Shown here piece after piece: positions 1 through 7,446 of a DNA stretch of 36,930 nucleotides. Position 1 is the stretch's first letter. Every line of letters starts with the position of its first letter. Under the pieces are notes generated by a model, which saw only the letters and a program-made list of their open reading frames with translations, had not been told where the DNA came from and did no database searches. The DNA is from DAOTTI01 sp034437795 (GTDB lineage: Bacteria; Chloroflexota; UBA11872; UBA12225), in contig DAOTTI010000188.1 of assembly GCA_034437795.1 (NCBI GenBank), positions 1 through 36,930 of the forward strand, given 5' to 3'. The position numbers were made by a program, and so were the translations under genes.

Positions 1-312
1 GGCGGCGCGCTGGGCGCCTGGGGCGCCAGCACGCCCCGCCTGCTCGGCGCCGCCATCGTCGGGGTGGGCATGGTGCCCCGCGGGGAGGTAGGGCTGATTG
101 TGGCCGGGATCGGCCGGTCCCGCGGGGTGATCCCCGACGACATCTTCTCGGCGGTGGTGATTATGAGTATCGCCACCACGCTGGTGGCGCCGCCCCTGCT
201 GACGTGGCTCTATCGCCGGCGGCTCGCCGCTGGCCGGCTGGCGCCGGCGGTGGAGCGCCCGGGGCCGCCGACGCCCACGCCAGAGACGGCACGAGTAGCG
301 AGTAGCGAGTAG
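1..312 (+). CDS. Cation/proton antiporter, C-terminal fragment
   Basis: Only the last 103 codons are present; the gene begins before the window. The readable protein contains GMVPRGEVGLIVAGIG, a signature of late transmembrane helices in CPA-type Na+(K+)/H+ exchangers. A further hydrophobic helix (DIFSAVVIMSIATTLVAPPLLTWLY) and a short basic tail follow. Such proteins exchange monovalent cations for protons across the inner membrane. The last residues (VASSE) and the TAG stop lie inside the heptamer microsatellite that starts at 293, so the array has become coding sequence at the very end of this gene. The precise ion and subfamily (KefB, NhaP or NapA-like) cannot be decided from this fragment. 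Confidence 0.8.
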   Translation, partial: GGALGAWGASTPRLLGAAIVGVGMVPRGEVGLIVAGIGRSRGVIPDDIFSAVVIMSIATTLVAPPLLTWLYRRRLAAGRLAPAVERPGPPTPTPETARVASSE

Positions 313-520
313 CGGGTAGCGGGTAGCGAGTAGCGAGTAGCGGGTAGCGGGTAGCGAGTAGCGAGTAGCGGGTAGCGGGTAGCGGGTAGCGAGTAGCGGG
401 TAGCGGGTAGCGAGTAGCGAGTAGCGAGTAGCGGGTAGCGAGTAGCGGGTAGCGAGTAGCGGGTAGCGAGTAGCGAGTAGCGAGTAGCGAGCGGCGAGTA
501 GCGAGTGGCGAGTGGTGAGC
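293..520. repeat. Heptanucleotide microsatellite (GCGAGTA/GCGGGTA)n
   Basis: About 32 uninterrupted 7-bp units, alternating irregularly between GCGAGTA and GCGGGTA, with degenerate units (GCGAGCG, GCGAGTG, GTGAGCC) towards the right edge. The period is strict, so units differ by substitution and not by length. The array begins inside the end of the antiporter gene. The 55 bases between it and the next gene (521-575) show nothing I recognise. Related short arrays occur at 5338-5394, 13981-14059 and 22217-22237. Confidence 0.95.
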
Positions 521-575
521 CCTCGCCCCCTTCGGTCGCGGCTTAGCCGCCTGTCCCGCGCTCGGGGTACGGCGC

Positions 576-944
576 TTAGGCGCCGGTGGCCAGCCGCAGC
601 AGACGGTCCTGCTCCTCAGGGGTCAGGAAGGGCAGCAGACGCTCTCTTACCTCCCCCGGCGAGGCGCCTTCGTGAATGGCCAGGATGCCGGCCTCGACCA
701 TCCGGCGCACCGGTTCATTTGTCCCCTGGTTGGCCGTTGCCTCCGTCACCTGTCGGCCCAGGGCCGCCTTGACCTCCTCCAGCGGCCGCCCCTCGGCCAC
801 CAGGCGCAGACCATCACGCAGCTCGGCATTGTCGGCGTGCTCGGCGTCCTCCATGAGCGAGGCGCGGCCGCGGTCGCGCGCCTTGCGAGCGAGCTGTACG
901 AGGGTAATGACGGCCTCTACCGGATCGTTGGGCATGCGTGCCAT
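576..944 (-). CDS. Soluble MotA-like protein lacking membrane helices
   Basis: 122 aa, ATG start preceded by GAAGGAGA about 8 nt upstream. Residues ~10-65 (ITLVQLARKARDRG, then LRDGLRLVAEGRPLEEVKAAL) resemble the cytoplasmic loop of MotA/PomA stator proteins (the ARxEG...LE...GLxxVxDGxxPEExxxxL pattern). Residues ~83-115 (VEAGILAIHEGASPGEVRER, then LLPFLTPEE) resemble the MotA C-terminal tail (GIxAIQEGENPxxxxxxLxxFL). The membrane helices that normally flank and separate these parts are absent; only ~20 residues join them. No flagellar gene is visible nearby. It may be a cytosolic derivative with a new function. The relationship rests on recalled family patterns, not on a search. Confidence 0.6.
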   Translation of the reverse strand: MARMPNDPVEAVITLVQLARKARDRGRASLMEDAEHADNAELRDGLRLVAEGRPLEEVKAALGRQVTEATANQGTNEPVRRMVEAGILAIHEGASPGEVRERLLPFLTPEEQDRLLRLATGA

Positions 945-1032
945 GGCCTTCGTCTCCTTCCACCTGCTATTGGCTCACCTGGCCGCCTTCTCACCGCTTC
1001 TCATCACTTGCTTGCCAGTCGCCGGCGATCCG

Positions 1033-1077
1033 CTCCCTCTCCTGAAGGGAGAACTCGTCGCCGGAGAGGGATCTGGG
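1033..1077. repeat. Degenerate palindromic intergenic repeat
   Basis: CTCCCT (1033-1038) pairs with AGGGAG (1046-1051), followed by a second GGAGAGGGA. This matches the right half of the palindromic family seen better at 8868-8955. It lies between two minus-strand genes. Confidence 0.5.
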
Positions 1078-1116
1078 CTCGCCTCTGAAGGCCCGCTGGG
1101 CGCCGGTATGGGCGTC

Positions 1117-2007
1117 TCATGGCGTAACCTGCGGCTCCTTTCGCCCGTCCGTTGACGTGCCGGCAACTCGCGTGCCGCGTGACGTTAGGCCCGCGCCGGC
1201 GGGCGGGGCGACGCGCCGCGAGACCTCAGCCTTCAGGCGCTGCCAGTTCTCCTCGATGTAGTCGGTGGCCGGACGTCCGGCCAGGCTCCAGGGCAGGCTT
1301 CTAGCGTTGAGGCCGCAGAAGTGGGCACCGCAGCGCCCCAGGTACGGCAGATGCGGCGGGAACGGCGAGCAGATGGTGACCTCTTCGACGGTCACGACCA
1401 GAGGCTTGAGAAAACGACGCAGCGTCGCCGTCTGCAGGCCCTGCTCGTCCAGCTCGGACGTCATCAGCACCGGGTGCTCGCGCAAGACTGCGGTCAGGGC
1501 GGCTTCGTAGTCGAACCCCGGGGGCAGGCCACGGATCCCGCCGTTACGCGGCTCCGGCCCGCACAGGGCTGCGAATTGCCCGAAGCAGGCTACCACGTCC
1601 TCCGCCACCACGCAGGTCTGCGGGTCAGCGGCGACGAGCCACTGGCGGATCGCCGCCGGGGCGTCCCACAGAATGCAGTCGTTGTCCAGCGAGAGTTCGA
1701 AGCGATCTGGAAAGAACTGGAGGGGGGCGAACTTCCAGGCCACGCCTTCGGCCATGCCGGCCTCGAGGTGGGGCCTGAGAAAGGCGGGGATCTCGTTCGT
1801 GGCGTCATGCCAGATGACACCCTCCGGGAGCGGGCCGGTGCGCTCGCGGGCGCGCGCCAGGGGCATGGTGTTGACGCACACGGCATAGGCGGCGTCAGGG
1901 CCGAAGACCTTCCACGCCCCCCAGATTGACAGGCGGAGCGCCTCATAACCGCGCTCGCTGACGTCCCCGATCGTCCAGCGAACCCCAAGCCTCCGTGCGG
2001 CTTCCAT
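1117..2007 (-). CDS. Putative DxD glycosyltransferase-like protein
   Basis: 296 aa. The start at 2007 is chosen because AGGAGG lies 9 nt upstream; the open frame continues further upstream but there only mirrors the neighbouring gene. No signal peptide or membrane segment. Residues 104-115 (ELSLDNDCILWD) carry a D108-N-D110 motif after a hydrophobic strand, as in GT-A nucleotide-sugar transferases where DxD binds the metal and sugar nucleotide. The N-terminus (LSIWGAWKVFGPDAAYAVCV) looks like a Rossmann-type strand/helix. It is the last gene of the minus-strand glyco-cluster, 70 bp after the acyltransferase gene with a repeat hairpin between them. I cannot place it in a named family, so the glycosyltransferase role is inferred from the motif and neighbours. 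Confidence 0.7.
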   Translation of the reverse strand: MEAARRLGVRWTIGDVSERGYEALRLSIWGAWKVFGPDAAYAVCVNTMPLARARERTGPLPEGVIWHDATNEIPAFLRPHLEAGMAEGVAWKFAPLQFFPDRFELSLDNDCILWDAPAAIRQWLVAADPQTCVVAEDVVACFGQFAALCGPEPRNGGIRGLPPGFDYEAALTAVLREHPVLMTSELDEQGLQTATLRRFLKPLVVTVEEVTICSPFPPHLPYLGRCGAHFCGLNARSLPWSLAGRPATDYIEENWQRLKAEVSRRVAPPAGAGLTSRGTRVAGTSTDGRKEPQVTP

Positions 2008-2023
2008 GGTCTTCGCGTCCTCC

Positions 2024-2050
2024 TTAACCCTCTCCGACAGGGAGAGGGAA
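2024..2050. repeat. Palindromic repeat hairpin between two cluster genes
   Basis: CCCTCTCC (2028-2035) pairs with GGAGAGGG (2041-2048), a perfect 8-bp stem with a 5-nt loop. This is the core of the dispersed palindromic family. It lies just upstream of the ribosome site of the 1117-2007 gene, so it would sit in the mRNA between two co-directional genes. Confidence 0.75.
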
Positions 2051-2077
2051 CTCCTCGCTGGCTGTGAATGGTGCAGG

Positions 2078-3139
2078 TTAGGGGCGCCAGAGGCGCCGGC
2101 GATAGGTGGGCGCGTCGCGCGCCCCCCACAGGTACTTGTATGGCTCGCGCCCCCGCAGGAAGTCGAATGCAGCGGCGCCCTCGCGGACGGCCTGCTCGAT
2201 CGCATGGCCGACGATGAGCGTGCCGGGACTGAGGTGGGCCAGCGCTGGGTCAAAGCCGCTGAGGTAGTAGTACGCTCGCCCGCCCGAGTCAGACCGGTCG
2301 AGGTCAGCCAGGCCGTAGTAGCAGGCCGCCAGCCGGTCTCCCACCCAGAGGCGGTAGAGGCGGAGCACGCCCAGCGCCTCCAGCGCGGGCAGCGCCTCAC
2401 GGTGGGCCCGCTGGACGGCGTCGTCTGCCAGCACGCCCGGCAGCCCCTTACTGGCCCATCGTGCACTGTGCAGGCGCAGCAGGGCGTCGAAGCACGTCGC
2501 CACGTCCGCGCCGCGCGCCGCCTCGATCCGGACCGGTCCCGCCCGCTCCGCGCGGCGCCGGTAGTAGCGCAGGTTGTGCAGCATGCGCGCGGGCACGCAC
2601 GCCTCCAGCCCTTCCAGGGATGGCGGGAGCGCGAGCGTGGGGCATGGCTCCTGCTCGGTGAGCTCATCCTGCCAGCCGGCCGGCGCCGGCGCCCAGCACA
2701 GGGCCGATGCCGGCTGGAGCTGCTGGAGGTTGCAGACGTCCCAGCGGTGGCGCGCGCCGTCCAGGTGGGCGAAGACCGCTACGGCGCCGGTGCGCTCGTA
2801 GCCCGGCGCGAAGAGCGCATCCAGGTAATCGGTGGTGGCGATGCCGATCAGGAAGACCTCGAGCCGGGACGCCCCCGGGCGCCTGTAGCGGTAGAGGGGC
2901 GCCAGTCCGGCCAGGCGCCCGCGGTGGCGCAGGGCCAGCACCCACAGGTCGCCCTGGCCAAGGTGCCGCCACCAGGGGATGAGCCAGGCCGGCGACTGAA
3001 AGGGGGTAGCGGCAGGGCACTGGCGCCACAGCGCCAGCCACTCTGGCTCCAGCGCCTCCAGCTCCGCGGTGGTGGTGATCACCTCCACGTCCAGGGCGGC
3101 GTCAACGGCAGCGAACGGGCGGGCGGCCGGCGCGCTCAT
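2078..3139 (-). CDS. BioF2/CelD-like GNAT acyltransferase
   Basis: 353 aa. The ATG at 3139 overlaps the TGA of the upstream GT4 gene (ATGA), so translation is probably coupled; the open frame upstream of it is a shadow of the GT4 gene. The protein has the two-lobed GNAT arrangement of the BioF2-like/CelD family: an N-terminal lobe (FQSPAWLIPWWRHLG), a central region rich in R/Y (ARMLHNLRYYRRRAERAG), and the C-terminal family signature FDFLRGREPYKYLWGA at ~328-343. Members are thought to transfer acyl or aminoacyl groups, often to sugars or surface polymers. Next to a PIG-L deacetylase, a plausible role is re-acylating a freed amine, but this is inference. No membrane segments. Confidence 0.85.
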   Translation of the reverse strand: MSAPAARPFAAVDAALDVEVITTTAELEALEPEWLALWRQCPAATPFQSPAWLIPWWRHLGQGDLWVLALRHRGRLAGLAPLYRYRRPGASRLEVFLIGIATTDYLDALFAPGYERTGAVAVFAHLDGARHRWDVCNLQQLQPASALCWAPAPAGWQDELTEQEPCPTLALPPSLEGLEACVPARMLHNLRYYRRRAERAGPVRIEAARGADVATCFDALLRLHSARWASKGLPGVLADDAVQRAHREALPALEALGVLRLYRLWVGDRLAACYYGLADLDRSDSGGRAYYYLSGFDPALAHLSPGTLIVGHAIEQAVREGAAAFDFLRGREPYKYLWGARDAPTYRRRLWRP

Positions 3140-4188
3140 GCCGCTTGCCGGCGCCCGCGCCTGGCCAGCCATTGATACACCTCCAGGTACTGGTTCACCA
3201 TGCGCTCCACGGAGAACCGGCATCTCGCCGTCTCGCGGCACACGTCCGGATCGAGGTCCGCGGCGGCCGCGATGGCGCCGGCCATCTCCTGCTCGTCGTG
3301 GACCAGAAAGCCGGTCTTGCCATGCTCCACGATCTCCGGCAGGGCGCCGGCGGGGAAGGCCACCACCGGCGTGCCGCACGCCAGCGCTTCCATCGCCACG
3401 AGGGAGCTGGTCTCGGGAGCCAGGCTCGGCACCAGCAGGCAGCGCGCGGCGGTGAGCAGGCGGCGCTTGCGCGCGAACCCGATGGGGCCGATGAAGCGGC
3501 GCTGCCGGTCCAGCCGCGGCAGGATCTCCTGGCGAAAGTAGGCCTCGTGCCACGGATAGCGGAAGACCTCGCCGGCCAGGAGCATCGGCACGCTGGCCCG
3601 CTTGGCTGCGTCCAGCGCAAGGTGGAAGCCCTTCTCGGGGCAGATCCGTCCCAGCGCGATGGCGAAGCCCCGCTTGGCGTGGCGGGCGGTGAGCGCCCCG
3701 ACGGGCACGCCGTTCTCGATCTCCGGCAGCAGCGGGGCGTCCGGCGGGCAAGCGCGGCGCTGGGCGGCCGAGACACAGACCAGGTACGTCTCCGGTCGCG
3801 CCGGGCGCAGGGCTGCCGGCGCGTACCATCCCGGCGGCAGGTGGAGCGTGACCAGCGCCGGTGCGCCGGGCGGGGGTAGGTACTGATCGAAGTCGAGGCC
3901 GTGGAGGTGGATCACGTCCACCGGCCAGCTAGCCAGCGCCTCCTCGATCCGCCGGCGGTGCTCCGCCTGCACCCACCGGCGCACGTCGTCGGTCAGCTCC
4001 CCGCGGGGAACGGGAGTGGGCACCAGCGTACCGGCGGAGACGGACCCTTCACAGGCCACGACGATGGACCGGTGGCCGGCCTGCACCAGCGCGGCGTCCA
4101 GGCAAGCCAGCACCTGCTCCGCCCCTCCTACGGCGTCGGGGCCAGCAGGCGCTAATGGATAGGCAACGTTGAGCACGGTCAGGGTCAT
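3136..4188 (-). CDS. GT4-family glycosyltransferase
   Basis: 350 aa from the ATG at 4188, where the typical GT-B start (LTVLNVAYPLAPAGPDAVGG) begins. The frame stays open to an ATG at 4248 and a TTG at 4308, none with a clear Shine-Dalgarno, so the start is uncertain. The first Rossmann domain has the glycine loop GGAEQVL. The second has ALGRICPEKGFHLALDAA and the nucleotide-sugar binding stretch PETSSLVAMEALACGTPVVA, with the E-x7-E pattern of retaining GT4 enzymes (the MshA/BshA/WcaL type). It transfers a sugar from an NDP-sugar in the cytoplasm; donor and acceptor are unknown. It overlaps the acyltransferase gene by 4 bp and follows the PIG-L gene, an order reminiscent of thiol-glycoside pathways. 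Confidence 0.88.
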   Translation of the reverse strand: MTLTVLNVAYPLAPAGPDAVGGAEQVLACLDAALVQAGHRSIVVACEGSVSAGTLVPTPVPRGELTDDVRRWVQAEHRRRIEEALASWPVDVIHLHGLDFDQYLPPPGAPALVTLHLPPGWYAPAALRPARPETYLVCVSAAQRRACPPDAPLLPEIENGVPVGALTARHAKRGFAIALGRICPEKGFHLALDAAKRASVPMLLAGEVFRYPWHEAYFRQEILPRLDRQRRFIGPIGFARKRRLLTAARCLLVPSLAPETSSLVAMEALACGTPVVAFPAGALPEIVEHGKTGFLVHDEQEMAGAIAAAADLDPDVCRETARCRFSVERMVNQYLEVYQWLARRGRRQAA

Positions 4189-4309
4189 CGTCTGTACGTC
4201 GTCGGACACTGAGATGGGACTGCCATCGGAGCTCTCCAGGGCTGCCATGCCAGACGCTTGATCTTGGACGCGAGGCGTCGGGCCGGGCACCGCGTGGACG
4301 CCAGTCAAG

Positions 4310-5224
4310 TCACAAGGGACCAGAAATACCGAGGGCGTCCTGCGCCTGGCGGGCCAGGGCGATGAAGCGCCGGCCGGACATGCCCCACGGGAAGCACTCG
4401 TAGAAGAGCTGTCCTTCGTGGGGCGGACGCGTGAAGTCGTACGAAGGCGCCAGCCGGAAGCGCTCCACCTCCACCGAAAAGTAGCGCAGCGTCTCCTGCT
4501 GGGTGACGTAGCGAGCCAGCAGGCGGCGCTTGAACGCGCGGTCTGGCTCCGCCAGCGGGATCACGCGTGGGGCGTGAGCCCCATCGTCTGCGCCGGGAGG
4601 GCAGGGCAGAAACTCGCCGACAACGATCCCCGCCGGCCCGTTGTGATAGGACGCCATCTCCACCAGGACGGGGGCGGCTAGACCCTGCTCCTTCAGCAGG
4701 CGGATGGCGGCGTGGGTCGCAAACGCCGTGGCGTCGTGATCGGGGTGGCCCCCTTCGTACGGATGCGTGATCACCACCTCCGGCCGCACCGTGCCAAGCC
4801 GATCGGCCAGGGCGCGCGCCAGGTCCACCAGATGCAGGGACGCCTCCTGGTCGACGCAACCAAGCTGAAGGCACTGCTGCGGGGAGATGCCCGCCAGCGC
4901 CAGCGCCGCCTCGCACTCGCGACGGCGCGCGTGCGCATAGGCGCGGCGAGTGGCGCATCCCGCGGCAAGCGCGTCCCGCAGGTCACGGGGCGCGCCATCC
5001 GTGATGTGCACGATGAGCAGCGACTGGCGCAAGCGCCGCAGGCGCCCGCCGGCGCCAACGACCTCGTCGTCCGGATGGGCGGCAATGATCACAGCCGCCG
5101 GCGCCGGTCGCGGATCGTCCGCCGGCGCGCAGAGCCGGTCCAGGACGTCGGCCACGCCAGGCGCCCCACCGCCGAAAGTGGCGGAGGCCGGCCACGTCGC
5201 TGGTTCTCCTATCGGCCTTGCCAT
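4310..5224 (-). CDS. PIG-L family N-deacetylase
   Basis: 304 aa from the ATG at 5224; a GTG at 5233 is possible. Residues 49-54 form the zinc-binding motif AHPDDE. HPYEGGHPDHD at 154-164 supplies the second conserved histidine block of the PIG-L/LmbE fold. The family includes MshB, BshB and GlcNAc-PI deacetylase, which hydrolyse the N-acetyl group of a GlcNAc glycoside. About 48 residues precede the zinc motif, longer than in the minimal family. The gene belongs to the minus-strand cluster, between the permuted glycosidase and the GT4 gene. Substrate not determinable, though a GlcNAc-type glycoside made by the adjacent GT4 is the obvious candidate. Confidence 0.92.
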   Translation of the reverse strand: MARPIGEPATWPASATFGGGAPGVADVLDRLCAPADDPRPAPAAVIIAAHPDDEVVGAGGRLRRLRQSLLIVHITDGAPRDLRDALAAGCATRRAYAHARRRECEAALALAGISPQQCLQLGCVDQEASLHLVDLARALADRLGTVRPEVVITHPYEGGHPDHDATAFATHAAIRLLKEQGLAAPVLVEMASYHNGPAGIVVGEFLPCPPGADDGAHAPRVIPLAEPDRAFKRRLLARYVTQQETLRYFSVEVERFRLAPSYDFTRPPHEGQLFYECFPWGMSGRRFIALARQAQDALGISGPL

Positions 5225-5263
5225 GGGTCTCACCGTCCGTCTGGTCCTGTGCCAGATGCGAAG

Positions 5264-5318
5264 CCCTCACCCTACCCCGCTCCCTTTGGGGGAGGGAACT
5301 TCCCGCCCTCCCAAAGGG
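5264..5318. repeat. Palindromic repeat with long hairpin
   Basis: Starts with CCCTCACCCT and forms an imperfect stem between 5282-5296 (CCCTTTGGGGGAGGG) and 5306-5318 (CCCTCCCAAAGGG). It lies between the glycosidase 3' end and the PIG-L start, both on the minus strand. It could terminate or attenuate transcription between them; there is no T-tract. Confidence 0.65.
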
Positions 5319-5337
5319 AACGGGAACGTCTCGCCAC

Positions 5338-5394
5338 CTACTCGCTCCTCGCTCCTCGGCCCTCGCTCCTCGGCCCTCGCTCCTCGCTACTCCC
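5338..5394. repeat. Degenerate heptamer repeat forming the glycosidase 3' end
   Basis: On the minus strand this reads as GGGAGTAGCGAG followed by GGAGCGA/GGGCCGA units and a final GCGAGTAG. It encodes the last ~18 residues (GSSEERGPRSEGRGARSE) and the TAG stop of the overlapping glycosidase gene. Same family as the array at 293-520. Confidence 0.8.
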
Positions 5395-6318
5395 AATGGT
5401 TGCCGTCGCCGCCAGCGCGGGGCGGCGCTCGGTGCTGGCATAGCGCTGCACCATCGCGGCGCAGAAGCGGGCAAAGTCCTCGGCGCGCCGCGGCGGGCTG
5501 GTGTAGTGCGGCTGCACGCCCAGGTGCTCCGGAGTGAAGCAGAAGGTGACCGTCACCTGAAACTCCGCCAGGGCGCTCATCTGCCGGTCAAACCACGCCA
5601 GCGCCCCCGGTCGGAAGCTATCGGCCCAGCTCAAGCCGGTACGCACGTAGCGCACGCCCAGCCGGCGCAGCCAGCACACAGCATCATCAAGGCGATGGTC
5701 CTGGTAGTGAAACCACTGGCAGATGCCGATGGCTGGGGTGAGGCGGGGAAAGATGGCCAGCGCCCGCTTGGGCCGCCCGTCCTCACGCAGCAGGCCCATG
5801 TGGAAGTGGCGGTAGTAGGATGAGCCTTCCGCTTCCTTGTGGCGGGTGGTGGCCTCCCAGCAGCGCGGCAGGTCGAACAGGCTGTACCAGTGCACTCGCT
5901 CGACGCGGCCGGCGAGCAGCTCCGCCGTGCGCAGCAGCCCGAACTCCTGCACCTCCTCCGCGCCGAAGCTGGAGACGCCCACCTCAGAGACCCACACCGG
6001 CAGGCCGGCCGTAGCCTCGATCTCCCGGATCTTCTCCGGCCACTCGTGGATGCTCCAGTGGTTCCAGTCCAGCGGGAAGCCGTGCACCGCCACCACGTCC
6101 AGGTGGTCAAGCACACCGTGCGCCCGCATCAGGCGGATGAAGTCCGGATCGATCGGAGAGATCCCGCCGAGCACGCGCCGCAGGCGAGGGTTCGCCGCGG
6201 CCACGGCGTCCGCAGCCAGCTTGACCATGCCCCCGAAGGCGCGCCACTCCGGATCGATCTCGAAGGCCCAGTGCGACTTGTTGTTGGGCTCGTTCCAGAA
6301 CATCACCGCCTCGATCAT
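5338..6318 (-). CDS. GH-A clan glycosidase with apparently circularly permuted barrel
   Basis: 326 aa. The ATG at 6318 is chosen because family-like sequence begins there (MIEAVMFWNEPNNKSHW) and GAGAGGG lies upstream; the frame further upstream is repetitive. E10 in WNEP is the expected acid/base and E112 in VWVSEVG the nucleophile of a (beta/alpha)8 GH-A enzyme. Residues 1-190 read as strands beta4-beta8. Residues 197-294 (GICQWFHYQD; WLRRLGVRYVRTGLSWAD; VTVTFCFTPEHLG; FARFCAAMVQRYA) read as beta1-alpha3, which normally come first. The last ~18 residues are encoded by heptamer repeat. No signal peptide, so a cytoplasmic glycosidase or transglycosidase is likely. It lies between the nucleotidyltransferase and PIG-L genes. 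Substrate unknown. Confidence 0.78.
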   Translation of the reverse strand: MIEAVMFWNEPNNKSHWAFEIDPEWRAFGGMVKLAADAVAAANPRLRRVLGGISPIDPDFIRLMRAHGVLDHLDVVAVHGFPLDWNHWSIHEWPEKIREIEATAGLPVWVSEVGVSSFGAEEVQEFGLLRTAELLAGRVERVHWYSLFDLPRCWEATTRHKEAEGSSYYRHFHMGLLREDGRPKRALAIFPRLTPAIGICQWFHYQDHRLDDAVCWLRRLGVRYVRTGLSWADSFRPGALAWFDRQMSALAEFQVTVTFCFTPEHLGVQPHYTSPPRRAEDFARFCAAMVQRYASTERRPALAATATIGSSEERGPRSEGRGARSE

Positions 6319-6451
6319 TGAGACCCTCTCGCCTGCACCGCCAGCACGTAATTCCCTCCTTAACAGGCGCTCTTGAACAGACGCTCTTGCTTCTGCCGGA
6401 TCAACAGAGCTCCCCACCCAGATCGGCACCGGCAGCACGTCGCTGCTCCTC

Positions 6452-6524
6452 CGCCTGGCACTGGCGCTCCGGCCCGCCTGCGCCTGGCACCGGCGCTCCG
6501 GCCCGCCTGCGCCTGGCACCGGCG
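6452..6524. repeat. 29-bp direct tandem repeat, 2.5 copies
   Basis: CGCCTGGCAC(T/C)GGCGCTCCG plus GCCCGCCTG is repeated at 6452-6480 and 6481-6509, with a 15-bp partial copy at 6510-6524. It abuts the TAA of the nucleotidyltransferase gene and lies upstream of the glycosidase start, in an intergenic stretch of about 200 bp. Confidence 0.9.
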
Positions 6525-7436
6525 TTAGCTCGCCTCCGGCAGCGCCGTCCGTGGCCCGCGTCGCGTCTCCGGCCGCCTCGTGCGGCGCTCCACCGAAGTG
6601 GCAGCGCTCACGTGGCTCACGGTGCTCACGTGCGCGGGGCGGATGAGCCCGTTCGGGGCACGGCGTATCCCCTGAGCCGGGCCGTCGCGGCCGGCGGCGC
6701 CGGCCATGGCGGGCGACTGCGCGCTGAGCAGCCGGATGGCCTCGCGATAGCCATGGAGCGTCCCCACATCAACGTAGGCGCGCCCGGCGGGCACGCCCCA
6801 GGCGCAGCCGCCCTGCGCGAGGTAGGCGTTCACCAGCGTGCCAACGTACTCGTCGGACCGGTCGCGCTCGCACCACAGCCGATAGAGCTGGTGGAAGACG
6901 GCGCCTGGCATCTTGAACGCCCCCCAGATCCAGGACGACCGGGCCCCGGCCTGCTTGACCTGGATCTCCAGCACGCGGCCGTGGTCATCCATGACCACGG
7001 CGTCAAACAGCTCGGGGCGCTCCACGGGGAAGAGCAAGAGGGAGAACTCGCGGTCACTCAGGTGGCGCAGCGCGTCTTCCGGGAACCAAACAGTGTCAGG
7101 GAGGCCGATGACCACGGGCTCGTCGGGGTGCACCAGCGGGACGGCGCGGAAGATGGCATCGCAGAGACCGGCCGGCCGGGGCTGGACGACGTAGCAGACG
7201 GCGGCCGGCCCTACGGCAGCGCTGTAATAGGCCAGGATGTCCGACTTGGCCGGACCGATCACGAAGCAGAGCTTGGTCACGCCGCCGATGAGCATGCGCT
7301 CGACCAGGTATTCGCTGACGGCGCGCGGCCGCTCGGTGTCGCCGTCGAGCCGGCTGCCGACCGGCAGGAGCTCCTTGGAGAAGGCCAGTGGCTGGATGCG
7401 GCTGCCCATGCCCGCCGCCGGGATGATGCCCCACAT
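6525..7436 (-). CDS. Sugar-phosphate nucleotidyltransferase
   Basis: 303 aa from the ATG at 7436, with GAGGG 7-8 nt upstream and only 10 nt after the preceding glycosyltransferase gene, so the two are an operon. The N-terminus MWGIIPAAGMGSRIQPLAFSK contains the GxGxR...K nucleotide-binding signature of NTP-transferases (RmlA/GalU type). FSKELLPVG is the family's usual KxxxPVG block, and later GLPDTVWFPEDAL and WIWGAFKMPG fit the sugar-binding part. It should make an NDP-sugar from NTP and a sugar-1-phosphate, supplying the cluster's glycosyltransferases. Nucleotide and sugar are not predictable. The C-terminal ~50 residues are low-complexity and Arg-rich. Confidence 0.88.
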   Translation of the reverse strand: MWGIIPAAGMGSRIQPLAFSKELLPVGSRLDGDTERPRAVSEYLVERMLIGGVTKLCFVIGPAKSDILAYYSAAVGPAAVCYVVQPRPAGLCDAIFRAVPLVHPDEPVVIGLPDTVWFPEDALRHLSDREFSLLLFPVERPELFDAVVMDDHGRVLEIQVKQAGARSSWIWGAFKMPGAVFHQLYRLWCERDRSDEYVGTLVNAYLAQGGCAWGVPAGRAYVDVGTLHGYREAIRLLSAQSPAMAGAAGRDGPAQGIRRAPNGLIRPAHVSTVSHVSAATSVERRTRRPETRRGPRTALPEAS

Positions 7437-7446
7437 GCGACCCTCG

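Noticed and set aside
293..520. A CRISPR array or centromere-like element
   Set aside because: The units are contiguous 7-mers with no spacers, and no cas or partition genes are near.
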